This document shows positions 44,691 through 56,544 of a stretch of 64,000 nt of DNA, piece by piece. The translations under genes were made by a program, and so were the position numbers. Origin of the DNA: Anodontia alba (Eukaryota > Mollusca > Bivalvia > Lucinida > Lucinidae); NCBI GenBank assembly GCA_964016985.1, contig OZ024827.1, positions 56,050,137-56,114,136 of the forward strand, read 5' to 3'. Below the pieces are notes generated by a model, which did not search any database, had not been told where the DNA came from, and saw nothing but the letters and a program-made list of their open reading frames with translations. The stretch's first letter is position 1. Every line of letters starts with the position of its first letter.

Positions 44691-46890
44691 CGCACCTGCT
44701 TGTAGCAGGGTGCGATATAGGCGTCCGCTTTTCCGTCCGTCTGTCAACATTTATGTTGATGTTCGACATTTATGTCAAAGTTAGTATTCTAATCAACTAC
44801 AAGACTAAACAACCATCAAACCTTGCATGAAACATCTCCCTGACCTCCTGACTTTGCAACATAGGCTTCCGCTTTTCGGTTCGTCTGTCCGTTCGTCCGT
44901 CAGTCTGTCAACATTTATGTTGAAGTTCGACTTTTATGTTGAAGTTAGTATTCTAATCAACTACAAGACTAAACAACCATCAAACCTTGCATGAAACATC
45001 TCCGTGACCTCCTGACTTTACAACATAGGTGCCCCCTTTTCCATTTGTCCGTCCATCTGTCCGTCCATCCGTCTGTCCGTCTGTTAACAGTTCTGTTATG
45101 TCGAAGTTCGACATTTATGTCAAAGTTAGTATTCTAATCAACTACAAGACTAAACAACAATCAAACCTTGCATGAAACATCTCTCTGACCTCTTGACTTT
45201 GCGACATAGGCATCCGCTTTTCCGTTCGTCTGTCCATTTGTCCGTCTGTCAACATTTATGTCGAAGTTCGAGAATTATGTCAAAGCTAGTATACTTATCA
45301 ATTACAAGACTAAACAACCATCAAACCTTGCATGAAACATCTCCCTGACCTCCTGACTTTGCGACATAGGCATCCGCTTTTCCGTTCATCTGTCTGTTCA
45401 TCCGTCTGTCAACATTTATGTCGAAGTTCGACATTTATGTCAAAGTTAGTATTCTAATCAACTACAAGACTAAACAACTATCAAACCTTGCATGAAACAT
45501 CTCCCTGACCACCTGACTTTGCGACATAGGCATCCCCTTTTCTGTTCATCCGTCCATTTGTCCTTCCGTCTCAACATTTATCTCGAAGTTCGACATGTAC
45601 GTCAAAGTCAGTATTCTAATCAACTACAATTCTACAACAACCATCATACCTTGCATGACACATCTCCCTGACCTCCTGACTTGGCAGGTACATTGACCCA
45701 GTGACCTTGACCTAAATTTTGCGCTCCAGTGACTTTGACACAATTTATGTTGACGTTCCAGATCTTCTCAGTGATAAAGCTTACAACTATCAAACCTTGC
45801 ATAGTGCTTCTCCTAGATGTACTGACTCGGCAGGTACCTTGACCCGGTGACCTTGACCTATATTTTGCGGGCCAGTGACTTTGACACATTTTGTGTCAAC
45901 GTTCGATATCTCCTCATGTATAAGGCCTACAACCATCAAACCTTGCAAAGTGCTTCTTCTCTATGTACTGACTCAGCAGATACCTTGACCTAGTGACCTT
46001 GACCTATATTTTGGCTGCAGTGACTGACATAATTTACGTCAACGTTCTAGATCTCCTCAAGTGTAAGACCTCTAGCCACCAGACCTTGCATAGTGCTTCT
46101 CCTAGATGTACTGACTCGGCAGATACCTTGACCTGGTGACCTATATTTTGGCTGCAGTAACTTTGACATAATTTATGTCAACGTTCTAGATCTCCTGAAG
46201 TGTAAGACCTCTAGCCATCACCTTGCATAGTGCTTCTCCTAGATGTACTGACTCGGCAGGTATCTTGACCCGGTAACCTTGACCTATATTTTGTGCTCCA
46301 GTGCATTTTACACATTTTACGTCAACATTCAATATCTCCTCAACTATAAGGCCTACAACCACCAAACCTTGCATAGTGCTTCTCCTCAATGTACGGACTC
46401 CACAGGTACCTTGACTTGGTGACCTTGACCTATATTTCGCGCTCCATTGACTTTTACACCTTTTATATCGCCCTTCCATATGTCCTCAAATGTAAGGCCT
46501 TCAACCACCAAACCTTGTATAGTGCTTCTTCTCGATGTACTGACTTGGCAGGTACCTTGACCTGGTAACCTTGACCTATATTTTGCACTCCAGTGACTTT
46601 GACACATTTTACGTTGATGTTCGGTATCTCCTCAAATATAAGACCTACAATCACTAAACCTTGCATAGTGCTTCACCTCTTTGCACTGGCTTGGCAGGTA
46701 CCTTGACCCAGTGACCTTGACCTATATTTGACACATTTTACGTTGATGTTCGATAACTCCTCAACTATAAGGCCTACAACCAAATCTTGCATAGTGCTTC
46801 TCCTTGATGTACTGACTTAGCAGGTACCTTGACCCGGTGACCTTGACCTATATTTCATGCTCCAGTGACTTTTACACATTTTACGTCGAC
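44690..46890 (+). mobile_element. Array-type element inside Ty3 gag
   Basis: The head is a hairpin, ATCGCACCTGC pairing with GCAGGGTGCGAT, followed by TCCGTCCGTCTGTC-rich sequence. Array one (44740-45620) has monomers of about 160 to 180 bases, with CATCAAACCTTGCATGAAAC and CTAATCAACTACAAGAC. Array two (45640-46880) has monomers of about 145 bases, with CTTGACCCGGTGACCTTGAC and TTGCATAGTGCTTCTCC. The right end is uncertain. Minus frames here are repeat shadows. Confidence 0.65.
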
Positions 46891-47135
46891 GTTCCATTAT
46901 CATTGGACTGTATAATACGAAAAGTCAGTGCTGAAGATATAGCCATTAGAGGGAATGGCACTGGCCTGGAATATATGTGCCCCACTAGGCACTTTGTCTA
47001 CATTTTTTTCAACCCAGGTTTCCAACGAAGCACTGCTAATAATGAAATAAACTTATTTAATAACCACATTCTTATTGTGGCTCCTGTGACTTTTGCCCCA
47101 GCAGTTGCGATGACGCCTTCCGCGGAATTCTTGTT
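46891..47135. other. Unassigned piece between array and gag
   Basis: It may be gag-linker sequence or the right arm of the array element. The plus frame spanning 46837-47139 begins in the array and shows no domain. Confidence 0.35.
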
Positions 47136-47440
47136 CTAAATTAGATACCCTCCTTTCTTCTTCCAGGGTAAACTGCCTTTCCTGGAACCATAGACAGCCC
47201 TTTTATTGGCTATTTGAGTTTTTATTCTTTGGCAGGCTCTCTGGATGTTGGTAGGACCTTCATTGAAAACTGTAATTGCCGCCTCTTTATGGCGACAACC
47301 TCTTAAAAAAGCTTCTGTGGCCACATTTTGCAACATCAACTTATCGGCCATGCCGTATCCATCTGTGGCCACAGTCAGTACCCTTTGAAGGAATGCTTCA
47401 ATTGTCTCCTCTTCATACTGTCTTATATCATATCATCATA
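47136..47440 (-). pseudogene. Ty3 Gag capsid, C-terminal part
   Basis: Reads YEEETIEAFLQRVLTVATDG, then QNVATEAFLRGCRHKEAAIT and NIQRACQRIKTQIANKRAVY. This is the second half of a retrotransposon capsid domain; its first half is at 50495-50773, across the LINE insertion. Confidence 0.7.
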
Positions 47441-50400
47441 TCATAATCAGATTTTTGATTAACATGCAGGCACAGGAGCAACATCCACATCAGTGGGCCC
47501 CTTTTCAGATAGCAGGCTTGCTGCACGCATGGCAGATCTCACCCCAGATCTCCAGGTATGTCTATCATGAGAGTTGATAGCCGAGAGCTTCCACTCTCTG
47601 CAATCCCTCTCTGTCAGCTGCTTCCATGTCATCTTGGGCCTCCCAGGCCCACACTTTCCATCAACCTGTATGTCAAAGGCTGTTGACTGCTCCATTGGCC
47701 ATACCAGCGGAGCCTTCTCTCCTTCAGAATGAGGTCCAGATCCTCAATGCCAAGCCGCACAAGTAGCTCATTGGACCTGGTGGTGACAATGTCTTGTGGG
47801 CTGACATTGCAGATCTGTCTGATCATTGCCCTATCATTTCGCTGCAGATGCTGGAGGTTTGGCTTTGTCAATGGCCAAGTCTCACTGGCATGGAGCATTG
47901 CGCTCCACACACAAGAGCTGTACACATGGCCACGTCTTGAAAGAGAGGTGACGTGAAGAGAGAACTGGTAGCAGCTCTTTGAATTTCTTCCAGGCGGTTT
48001 TCACGCGTGTTGTAGTTGAAAGTTCATAGCCACCTGCTGCTGAGAGCATGTCTCCTAGGTAGCAAAAGGAAGCTACCACCTCTAGCTTGTCAGGTCTGAC
48101 CTGGACTTTCTTCTGTGGTCTGCCGTTCAAGGGGCATGCAGTTCCCTAGCACCATGTACATCTGTAGTCAGGGTCCTTTGTCAAGTGCTTGAGCCCACTG
48201 CATTTCTTGTGCACCCAGTGCTTGCAACCGTAGGAGAAGATGCTGTTGCTGCCCACTCCAGTGCGACAGACGGCGCATGGAAACACCTGAACTCTGCAGG
48301 AGATCCAGGCCCATACCTCAGATCATGATCTTTGTCTTTCCTGCATTTACTCTCAGTCCTTTCTTCTCCATTGCTTCTTTCCAAGTCAAGAGCCTCCTGA
48401 CACGTTCCTCGAGTGATTCAGTGATGATGACAAGGTCATCAGCATAGAGGTCCTCCCAGGGGACCCCAGAGCAGAACTCTCGTGATAAGGCTTCAAGCAC
48501 AATGATGAAGAGCAGCGGGCTGAGTACTGAGCCTTGGTGGACACCAACCTTCACTTCAAACTCTTCGCTGTACCGCTCACCAACACGGACACGGCTCCGC
48601 GTTTGCATACATCCCCTGCACCAGTCACACAATCCACTCCTCCACACCAAGTTTTCTCAGCGCCTACCAGATGACCTTCGGAGGTACTTGATCAAACGCC
48701 TTCTCCAGGTCTACGAAAGCAATGTAGAGTCTTGTTGGCAGCTAGATACTTCTCTTGCAGCTGCCTGACAACAAAGGTGTGTCTGTTGTGCCTCTGCCTG
48801 GAACGTAACTGGGAATCGTCAATTGACACCAACTATCTGATGAGGCCCTCCACAATCCTCTCCAGGACTTTCATGACCTGCTCTGTCAGCGGTAGTTGCC
48901 CCTTTCCAGTGCGTCCCCCTTTCCCTTGTAGAGGCAGACTATGAACTCTGCTCCCAGTCAGAGGGTACCTTGCCATCGCGAATGATTGCAGCTGGTAGGT
49001 CACGGATCATGGAGGCGCCCATGTCACCTGCTGCTCAAATCATATCCACCACTATGCCTGATGGGCCTGGTGCTTTGCCAGCCTTCATCTGTGAGATAGC
49101 CTTCTTAACCATATCAATGGTGATTGGGATGGGCGGGCCTTCCACTGGTGGTTGATAAGGTGGTCTGGGTCCCAGTCAAACTCAACGTTGAGAAGCCTTT
49201 GGTAGTGCTCTAACCAGGCCTTTTGCTTTGAGTCTTCGCTCATTGACATCTCTCCTGCATCATTCTTCACTGGTTTATCACCAACAACATCAGCGTTCTC
49301 GCTCCTAAACTGGTTAGCAAGGCGGTAGACTTCTGAAGACGGGGTCAATATTCTCGTAAAATTTCTTGTCGGCTTCTTGACGAGCATGGTGCACTGCATG
49401 TCTGGCATTTTGTTTGGCTGTATTGTATGATACCCTAGTGCCTTTACCAGTCTTCCAGGCCTTGAAAGCTTTCCACTTGGCAGCAATGGCCTTTTCCACG
49501 TGTTCATTCCACCACCAGGTTTCACGACGCCAACGGTGGGGCCGAGTTGTGCCACACACCTCCTCAGTTGTCTTGAGCAGTCCAGTCTTGTTGTTCCAGA
49601 TATCCTCAGTGGCCCCATCAGCTACACCTGCGCCTGGGATCCTGGCTGTCACAGCACGCAGCTGATCAAAGAACACGTCCTTAACCTCATCACTTAGACC
49701 ACTCTGTGGGGCATAAACAGACAGAAAGGTAACCACACATTGGCCAACTATGAGTTCCACCAAGATGATTCTGTCGGAGACTCTCTGCACCTCAGAAACT
49801 TTCTCTATCCACTCTTCCATCACAAACACTCCTACACCAGCAGTGCCTTTGTGGTTTCCGGACCAGTAAAGCTTGTACCTGGTCTCCTTGCCCTTGATTG
49901 TGCGGCAGTTGCCACCCTGGTATCTGGTCTCCTGAATGCAGCAGACATCCACTTTCCTGCGGGATAGTGTTTCCACTACTTCGCAAACTCTTCCTCTCAG
50001 AGTGTTCACATTGAGTGTTCCCACCCTGAATTTCCTCAGGTGCTTGCTTGATTCACCACAAAAGCCTGACCCTGCCTCCCACACCTGACAGGAGGCCAAG
50101 CCGGAGACGTTACCAACAGAACTTTGATGTCTGTTGGCACCGCCTAACTCTGATTCTATTCTTGTGATTGCCATGAAAAATTTTGGAACAACTGTTTTTA
50201 CGGGATCGCCTGTCCTAGCTGACATCCCAACTTAGTTCTTTAACGGCATCTGAGCATGCACGCTGTTCCCGCACTCGGGTAGTGTGCTTTGCCATTGTCC
50301 TTATAAAGAAAGGATCGTCCGCCAATCCACAATAGCTAGAACACCAAGCCATCGGTCTGTAGATGATTGTTGCCTAGCTCTGCCATCCTGGTTGTGGCAT

Positions 50401-50515
50401 CCTCGTAACCCTGAAGGTGGGGAGGCAACTGTGATAGAGGGCAGCCTCATGTTCCCACACTATGTTGAGTGTCACAGCTGGATGCAGTTTTACGTCATAC
50501 CCAGGACATGAAGAT
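47440..50515 (-). mobile_element. RTE-like non-LTR retrotransposon (LINE), near full length
   Basis: Order on the minus strand: a leader of about 285 bases, endonuclease, RT, a zinc-finger-like block, a C-terminal region, a short 3' end of ATATGATGATATGATATAAG type. A very short 3' UTR with simple repeats is typical of the RTE clade; clade placement is otherwise a guess. It has higher GC than its surroundings. It splits the Ty3 gag between AARQNLHRI and QYEEETIEAF. No clear target duplication was seen, but AATCTTCATAG / AATCTTCATG is repeated at the 5' edge. Confidence 0.8.
47459..50225 (-). pseudogene. LINE endonuclease / reverse transcriptase polyprotein, degraded
   Basis: The start at 50225 opens MSARTGDPVKTVVPKFF. 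Endonuclease blocks: RVGTLNVNTLRGRVCE, VDVCCIQETRYQGG, AGVGVFVME, VTFLSVYAPQSG. The expected GDFN-type block is missing: the frame jumps from VTARIPGAGVADGATED, suggesting an internal deletion. The linker KAIAAKWKAFKAWKTG follows. RT blocks, in shifting frames, are KAGKAPGPSGI-like sequence near 49050, VKVGVHQGSVLSPLLFIIVL and EDLYADDLVIITESLEE (YADD, at about 48450). A Cys/His cluster CAVCRTGVGSN...CKHWVHKKC lies near 48190-48280. The C-terminal part has ICNVSPQDIVTTRSNELLVR and GPGRPKMTWKQLTERDCREW, ending VAPVPAC. Confidence 0.8.
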
Positions 50516-51580
50516 TCTATGAAGATTCTGACGGGCTGCTATGGGTGTGTCTTTTAGGTCAAATTGTTGACCCAATTCCTTTTTTAGGGCTTCGAACTGG
50601 TCTTTACCTACGCATTTATTTGCAAACTCCAGTGCTGTACCAGACAGACAGTCGTAGAGCCTTTCCAGTTTCCTTTTATCAGACCACTTACTACGACTGG
50701 CTTGTGTTTCAAACTTGGCAATAAATGCCGACCATGGGGAGTTGCCTGCTGGGTCGCCATAAAAAATTTCCATTTTAGGTGGAGGTGGTTAGAAATTATG
50801 AAACTTTCTACCCCTTTCTTCAGTGTCAGTGGTACTTTGGGATTGGCTCTCTTCAACATTGGGTGAATTTTCTTTCGATTCTTTCCCCTTGTAAACACCC
50901 CCGGGGGGATATACTGTCGAAAACTTTTTTAGCCAATCTATGGCAGGCAATAGTCCAGGTTCAGTTTTTACCTCTGTGACTACTGATGTTGCAGATGATA
51001 CAAAGGTTCTAGGTGCAACAGAGTTTGCCAGTGTTGCAGGGGGTGGGCCAGTTTCAGGGTCTTTTTGCAACATTCCTACAAGGGAGGTCATTGTGGCATT
51101 CATCATTGCCACCTGTTGAGAGAGCTTGTTGATTGCTTCTGAATGCTGGTCAGTTTTGTCGGACAATTTGGCATTGAACTTTTCCTGCCATTTTGATTCA
51201 GTGGATTCAAATGTTTCACTGAAAGAGGTATAGCATCTCGCAACCTCACCCCATACCCAGGGTGAGCATCCATACCTTCCAATTGCTCCCTGAAATACTC
51301 CCCAGTTATTGGTTGAATTGGTTTGATGGTGTTTGCTTTTGTGCCACCTGTTGCACTTTTGACAAAATCTGGGGGCATTTCAAGGGAGATTATTCCTTTC
51401 TCTACTTTTTCCTTGCCACTCAGCCACAGGCAACCTTACTTCAGCCAAGTCCTTGACTGTGACTGGTGGCCTCGTCCCAATACGGACTTCATTTCTTAAA
51501 TTCAGTAATTTCTTTGCTGTTGTTTCCCATACTTTTTCAATAGAAGCTAAATCTGCCTCTGAGGCTGTATAAAAATTCAT
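50495..51580 (-). pseudogene. Ty3 Gag, N-terminal and capsid first half
   Basis: The likely start is at 51580 (MNFYTASEADLASIEKVWET). After frameshifts at about 51380 and 51110-51170 come SEAINKLSQQVAMMNATMTS, a coiled-coil-like stretch, and a Pro/Ser-rich linker. The capsid then starts MEIFYGDPAGNSPWSAFIAK, followed by KRKLERLYDCLSGTALEF and ALKKELGQQFDLKDTP, ending at AARQNLHRI where the LINE begins. This matches the usual retrotransposon gag domain. Lesions: at least two frameshifts and one stop (50789). Confidence 0.75.
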
Positions 51581-52045
51581 TTTTCTTGTTTATTGAAAAG
51601 CCGAAAACACATGTGTAAATAAATTCTGGTACTTTTTCCTTTTAAATATTTAATGAAGACGACCCTAATTTTCGGCAACCCAGCACTCCATAATTAAATT
51701 CTGTTGTTTGCAATGTACAGATGAAATTCAATATAATAAATTCTCAAAATACTTACGAGATTCTTAGTCTAACAAAAAAAAATCCATTTTTGTCTATTTC
51801 CGGCAATAATTTACTGAAAAAACGAATTGTATTTAAATAACCCGCAAGGTTTTTATTGACTGGTTATCATTTTTTTTCCACTAACATTGCAATTGAAATT
51901 CTAAAAATCCTAAAACAATATAGAACCTGTCTAATAATTGAGCCAAAATGAAAGTAGAAAAAGAAAAGGCCTACAAATAATAGTTCCTACTTAGAAATTA
52001 ATAAATTCCACTCACCCGCTTTCCTTTGTCTCGCAGCGCCGATTT
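51581..52045 (-). other. Leader between candidate LTR and gag
   Basis: AT-rich, non-coding. Next to the candidate LTR the minus strand reads AATCGGCGCTGCGAGACAAA, the position of a primer-binding site. I cannot name the matching tRNA with confidence. Confidence 0.45.
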
Positions 52046-52299
52046 GTTACAAGTGTATGGATGGTAAATACTTACCAAAGTAGCCCATGGCTCCGAGATC
52101 CTCTAGGTGCTGTTAACAGTCCTGTGATCTGGTGGATAATGAGCCTCGAAACTTGTATTCAATCACCCACATTGATGTTTGTTGATGGCTTTTGGACCAA
52201 TCAGAAAGTTGTTGATTCTGTTGACCAGGTGACATGGGTTGTTCTAATATCCACCAAGGCCTGCTATGCTGTTCTATTCAAGGTTACCTCATAACACAA
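52046..52299 (-). repeat. Candidate 5' LTR of the Ty3 element
   Basis: On the minus strand it begins TGTTATGAGGTAACC and ends CCATACACTTGTAACA, giving TGTTA...TAACA termini and 254 bases, a plausible size. The call depends on position and termini only, since no second LTR was found. Confidence 0.5.
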
Positions 52300-53593
52300 T
52301 GGATGATGTATAAAGATTAAAATACCCTTCAAACACACAAATATTCCTATAAATAGTGAAATCGACACAACTCTCCACACATTTCATATAAAATGCCATT
52401 TCTGTGATTTTCTTGTTTTTTTTTTTTCATGGGCTGTATCACTAAGATTTTGAGGGTAATAGTACCACAGTGATGATACACTATCTGTTCGCCTACCTGA
52501 AATGCATTTTACTGCTTCAGGAATTTAGCTGGAGATCTTTAAACAAGTTTCTGCCATTCAGACTTTGTTTTTGGAGAGCCTACACATTATGAAGTACAAA
52601 AATGTTTAAGAAAATACAATTTATATCCAAGAAAATAATTTCTATGGAGGAAATCACTGGCTCTGATTGGGTCAGACTTGATTCACAATCATCTTAGTAT
52701 CCGGTATATCTGGAAGGCACAATGGCCTTGGGACATAAAACAACCTCGCGGGATAATTATACCACAAAAAAAAATGTAATTAAAACATTTTTTTTTTTTT
52801 TTTGTAAAAATAAAAAAAGACTTTTATAGATAATTCTCATAAAAATAACAGAACGTTTAGGAAAAACATGTTGCTAAAAACACATGTAGACATACTGTAC
52901 TTTCCTTCTGCAAAATATTCATGCGAAGTGATTTAGGCCTGTGGTGAATAGCCCAAAAATAACTGCTGATGCATTATTTTAAAACCAAGAAAATTGCATA
53001 TTTATACCTTTCTTTGATACCCTTTTGGAGACTTTGGAGAACTTTTAGGAGGATCATTTTAAATTCTCTGCTTCTAAAGGTTTTGGAGGCTGAATCAAGC
53101 CCCACTGTTTGTTTATTTTGTTTATATTCGTCTGCTGAAATTACGCTCAACATCATTAAAATATTATTTTTTCAAAAGTTTGAACTTTTCTTTGGTTTTA
53201 TATATTCAGTCACTATTTATAAGCATCAGAGTGTACAAGGCTTATATGTTTGAATGCAGAATTTAGCGGTATCAGCATCAGTATGGAACTACTTTTTAGG
53301 AAGTTATTAGGTTTTGTTTTTTTTGAAAAACAGATTTTGGAAATATGGTATGTTAAATTTGGTGCAAAAATGGAATTGTAGTACTATTAGAAGAGTTTTT
53401 GAAAGAAAATAACTTAAGTTGGCAATCATGTTGATGTTATTTGCCAAAATGGCACAAGTTCATTTTCACTTCAAAATTGTCATTTCTTCAATGGAAATTC
53501 TCTGTTGCTTTCTCTAATTTGCCAGATGATGTATTTATTAAGAAATGCAAACTAATCTTAAATAGTAACTAATTACTTACAATCTTGATTGTT
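52300..53593. other. AT-rich stretch without supported gene
   Basis: T- and A-runs (52410-52428, 52767-52803). The 94-residue plus frame at 52969-53253 overlaps an antisense frame and has no domain. Nothing else recognised. Confidence 0.5.
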
Positions 53594-54254
53594 AGCTCAC
53601 TTGAGCCTAAGGCTCAGGATGAGCTTTTGTGATCACTTGATGTCCATCCACCTGACCGTCCACACCTTTGATTGACTCCTCTGAAGCCCCTGGGTCAATT
53701 TTCTTCAAATTTCAAGCGGAGTCTTCTGTTTAAGGGAGGTGTGGGGTGGGGGGGGGGGGGGGTGTGGGGCGAGGTTCGGGGAGGGTGAGAAAATTTGTAC
53801 ATTGGTCATGTTCCATGATTGCCGACATGCCCATATGAAGAGCAATCGAAAAATATCCAGTTTAACTCTTTCTCAAAAACCATTAAATATTTTTCAAAAA
53901 TTCATTTTGTTGTTTTTCAAAGTATTCCCCACCTACGTCTATACACTTTTGCCATCTTCGTGGGACCTTTTGTACTTTTCTCTGCAAACCATGAAGTAGA
54001 TCTACTGCTGAAGTACCAATTTACAGCTGAAATCAAAGTCACCCTTGTCTCACATTTATTTCCAGTTAGCCTTTTTTCAGTTCTGGAAACAAATAAAAGT
54101 TGCAGGGGGCAAGGTCTTGGCTGTATGGTGGGTGGGACAATAACTGCCACTTCAAGGAGTTGACAAGTTCTACTGTAGATGAGGGAGTATGAGAGGGGGC
54201 ATTGTCATGCAAAAGAAGGATATTTTTCTGGGCAAATCTGGGATGCAACTTTTT
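53594..54254 (+). mobile_element. Array-type element head, with G-run and mariner piece
   Basis: The head AGCTCACTTGAGCCTAAGG pairs with GGCTCAGGATGAGCT, followed by GTCCATCCACCTGACCG. At 53735-53774 the plus strand has a G-run interrupted by T. From about 53860 it becomes mariner sequence, so the element is truncated or carries a mariner insertion. Confidence 0.6.
53880..54254 (-). pseudogene. Mariner transposase fragment, second family member
   Basis: The minus frame 54066-54248 reads MHPRFAQKNILLLHDNAPSH, the block with the second catalytic Asp, then LLSHPPYSQDLAPCNFYLF, the third block with Asn where most have Asp (CDFYLF), then ELKKG. The sequence downstream still reads RWQKCIDVGGEYFE in another frame. 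The element is cut at 54255 by an array element, and about 20 bases at 56525-56544 may be its continuation. Confidence 0.7.
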
Positions 54255-56522
54255 AGCTCACCTGAGCCGAAGGCTCAAGGTGAGCTATTGTGATCATCCA
54301 CTGTCCGTCGTCGTCGTCGTCCATCTGTCAATCGGTACGCCCATCCACAATCTTTAAACAACATCTCCTCCTAAACTACAGATTGGATTTTGACCAAACT
54401 TCACAGAAATGATCATTGGTTGGTCCTCATTCAATGTTGTTCAAACGGTTCCGGTCCATTGCATATCTAGGTCACAGGAGCTAAAAATAGATTTTTTAAC
54501 TAAAAACTTAAAAAAATCTTCTTGTCAGAAACCACTGGACCGATTTCAATATAATTTTGCAGAAATGTTTCTTTGGAGATCCTCTACCAAGATTGTTCAA
54601 GCCATTTGGATTCGTCAAAAAACATGGCAGCCAGGGGGCAGGGCTTATTTTCCCTATATATCTATATAGAAATCTTTAAAAATTGATTTCAATATAACAC
54701 AGCAGCAATGTTTCTTTTGTAACCCTCTATCAAGATTGTTCAAGCCGTCATGATTCATCAAAAAACATGGCCACCAGGGAGCGGGGCTTATTCCACTGAA
54801 CCGATTTCAATATAACTTGGCAGAAATGTTTCCTAGGTGACCCTCTACCAAGATTGTTCAAGCCGTCATGATTTGTCAAAAAACATGGCAGCTAGGAGGC
54901 GGGGCTTATTTTCCCTAGATATCTACATGTATATAGAAAACTTTAATAATCTTCTTGTCAGAAACCACCAGACTGATTTCAATATAACTTGGCAGAAATG
55001 TTTCCTTGGTGACCCTTTACCAAGATTTTTTCAAGCTGTCATGATTTGTCAAAAAACATGGCCGCTAGGGGGCGGGGCTTATTTTCTCTATATAATCTAT
55101 ATAGAAAACTTTAATGATCTTCTTGTCAGAAACCAGTGGACTGATTTCAGTGTAACATTGCAGGAATGTTTCTTTTGTAACCCTATACCAAGCTTGTTCA
55201 AGCCGCCATGATTCATCCAAAAACATGGCCGCCAGGGGGCGGGGCTTATTTTCCCTGTATATCTATATAGAAAACTTTAAAAATCTTCTTGTCAGAAACC
55301 ACTGGACCGATTTTATTATAACTTGGCCGAAATCTTTCCTTGGTGACCCTCTACCAAGATTGTTCAAGTAATCGTGATTCGTCAAAAAACATGGCTGCCA
55401 GAGGGCAGGACTTATTTTCCCTATATATCTATATAAAAAACTTTAAAAATCTTCTCGTAAGAAACTGTTGGACTGAGTTCAATGTAACTTGGCAAGAATG
55501 TTGCTTTGGTGACCTTCTACCAAGATTGTTCAAGCCCTTATGATATGTCAAAAAACATGGCCACCAGGGGGTGGGGCTTATTTTCTGTATATATCTGTAT
55601 AGAAAACTTTAAAATTCTTCTTGTCAGAAACCACCTGACCGATTTCAATATTACTTGGCAGGAATGTGTTTTGGTGACCCTCTACAAAGATTGTTCAAGC
55701 CGTCATGATTCGTCAAAAAACATGGTTGCTAGGGGGCGGGACTTATTTTTGCTATATATCTATATAGAAAACTTTAAAAATCTTCTCGTAAGAAACTGAT
55801 GGACTGAGTTCAATGTAACTTGGCAAGAATGTTGCTTTGGTGACCTTCTACCAAGATTGTTCAAGCCCTCATGATATGTCAAAAAGCATGGCCGCCAGGG
55901 GGTGGTGCTTATTTTCTGTATATATCTGTATAGAAAACTTTAAAGTTCTTCTTGTCAGAAAACACCTGACCGATTTCAATATTACTTGGCAGGAATGTTG
56001 CTTTGCTGACCCTCTACCAAGATTGTTCAAGTAATCATGATTCATCAAAAAACATGGCTGCTAGGGGGTGGGGCTTATTTTCCCTATATATCTAAATAGA
56101 AACTTTAAAAATTTTCTTGTCAGAAACCACTGAACTGATTTCAATATAACTTGGCAGGAATGTTCCTTTTATGACCCTGTACCAAGTTTGTTCAAGCTGT
56201 CTTGATTCGTCAAAAAACATGGCCGTTCAAAGGTAGGGCTTATTTTCCCTATATAGCTGTATAAAACACTTTAAAAATCTTTTTTTTGTCAGAAACCACT
56301 GGACCAATTTCAATATAACTTGGCAGAAATGTTCCTTTGGTGACCCTCTTTCAAGATTCAGTTCAAGCCGTCATGATGCTTTAAAAAAACGTTCCTGCTG
56401 GGGGGCAGGGCTATAAAATTTATACAAAAATCTTAGAGCAGTGAACTTGGCTGAAACTTCAACAGTACGTATGCAAATCTGTTTGCTCAGGTGAGCGATA
56501 TAGGACCATCATGGTCCTCTTG
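54255..56522 (+). mobile_element. Complete array-type element, ~168 bp monomers
   Basis: The head AGCTCACCTGAGCCGAAGG pairs with GGCTCAAGGTGAGCT and is followed by GTCCGTCGTCGTCGTCG. About eleven monomers follow, with TTCTTGTCAGAAACCACTGG, GCCGCCAGGGGGCGGGGCTT and TATATCTATATAGAAAAC. The short right arm ends GCTCAGGTGAGCGATATAGG, the hairpin AGGACCATCATGGTCCT and CTTG. Frames such as 54837-55211 are repeat shadows. Confidence 0.75.
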
Positions 56523-56544
56523 TTCAGTTTTTCTTTGAGTTTTT

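Larger units (their letters stand above)
39330..52299 (-). mobile_element. Ty3/gypsy-type LTR retrotransposon, heavily interrupted
   Basis: Read from right to left: candidate LTR, leader, gag, protease, RT, RNase H, integrase, C-terminal tail. This order (integrase after RNase H) is the Ty3 order. Insertions, oldest target to youngest insert, are an RTE-like LINE (about 47440-50515) and an array element (about 44690-46890) in gag, and two SINEs in pol. No second LTR was found at the left side. Frameshifts and stops occur in every domain. Two domains still have recognisable active-site motifs. Confidence 0.8.

Noticed and set aside
46837..47139. 100-residue plus-strand frame near gag
   Set aside because: It starts in the tandem array and crosses into gag-side sequence; no domain.
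54837..55211. 124-residue plus-strand frame with repeated FSLDIYMYIENF-type words
   Set aside because: Translation of ~168 bp monomers; the frame breaks between monomers.
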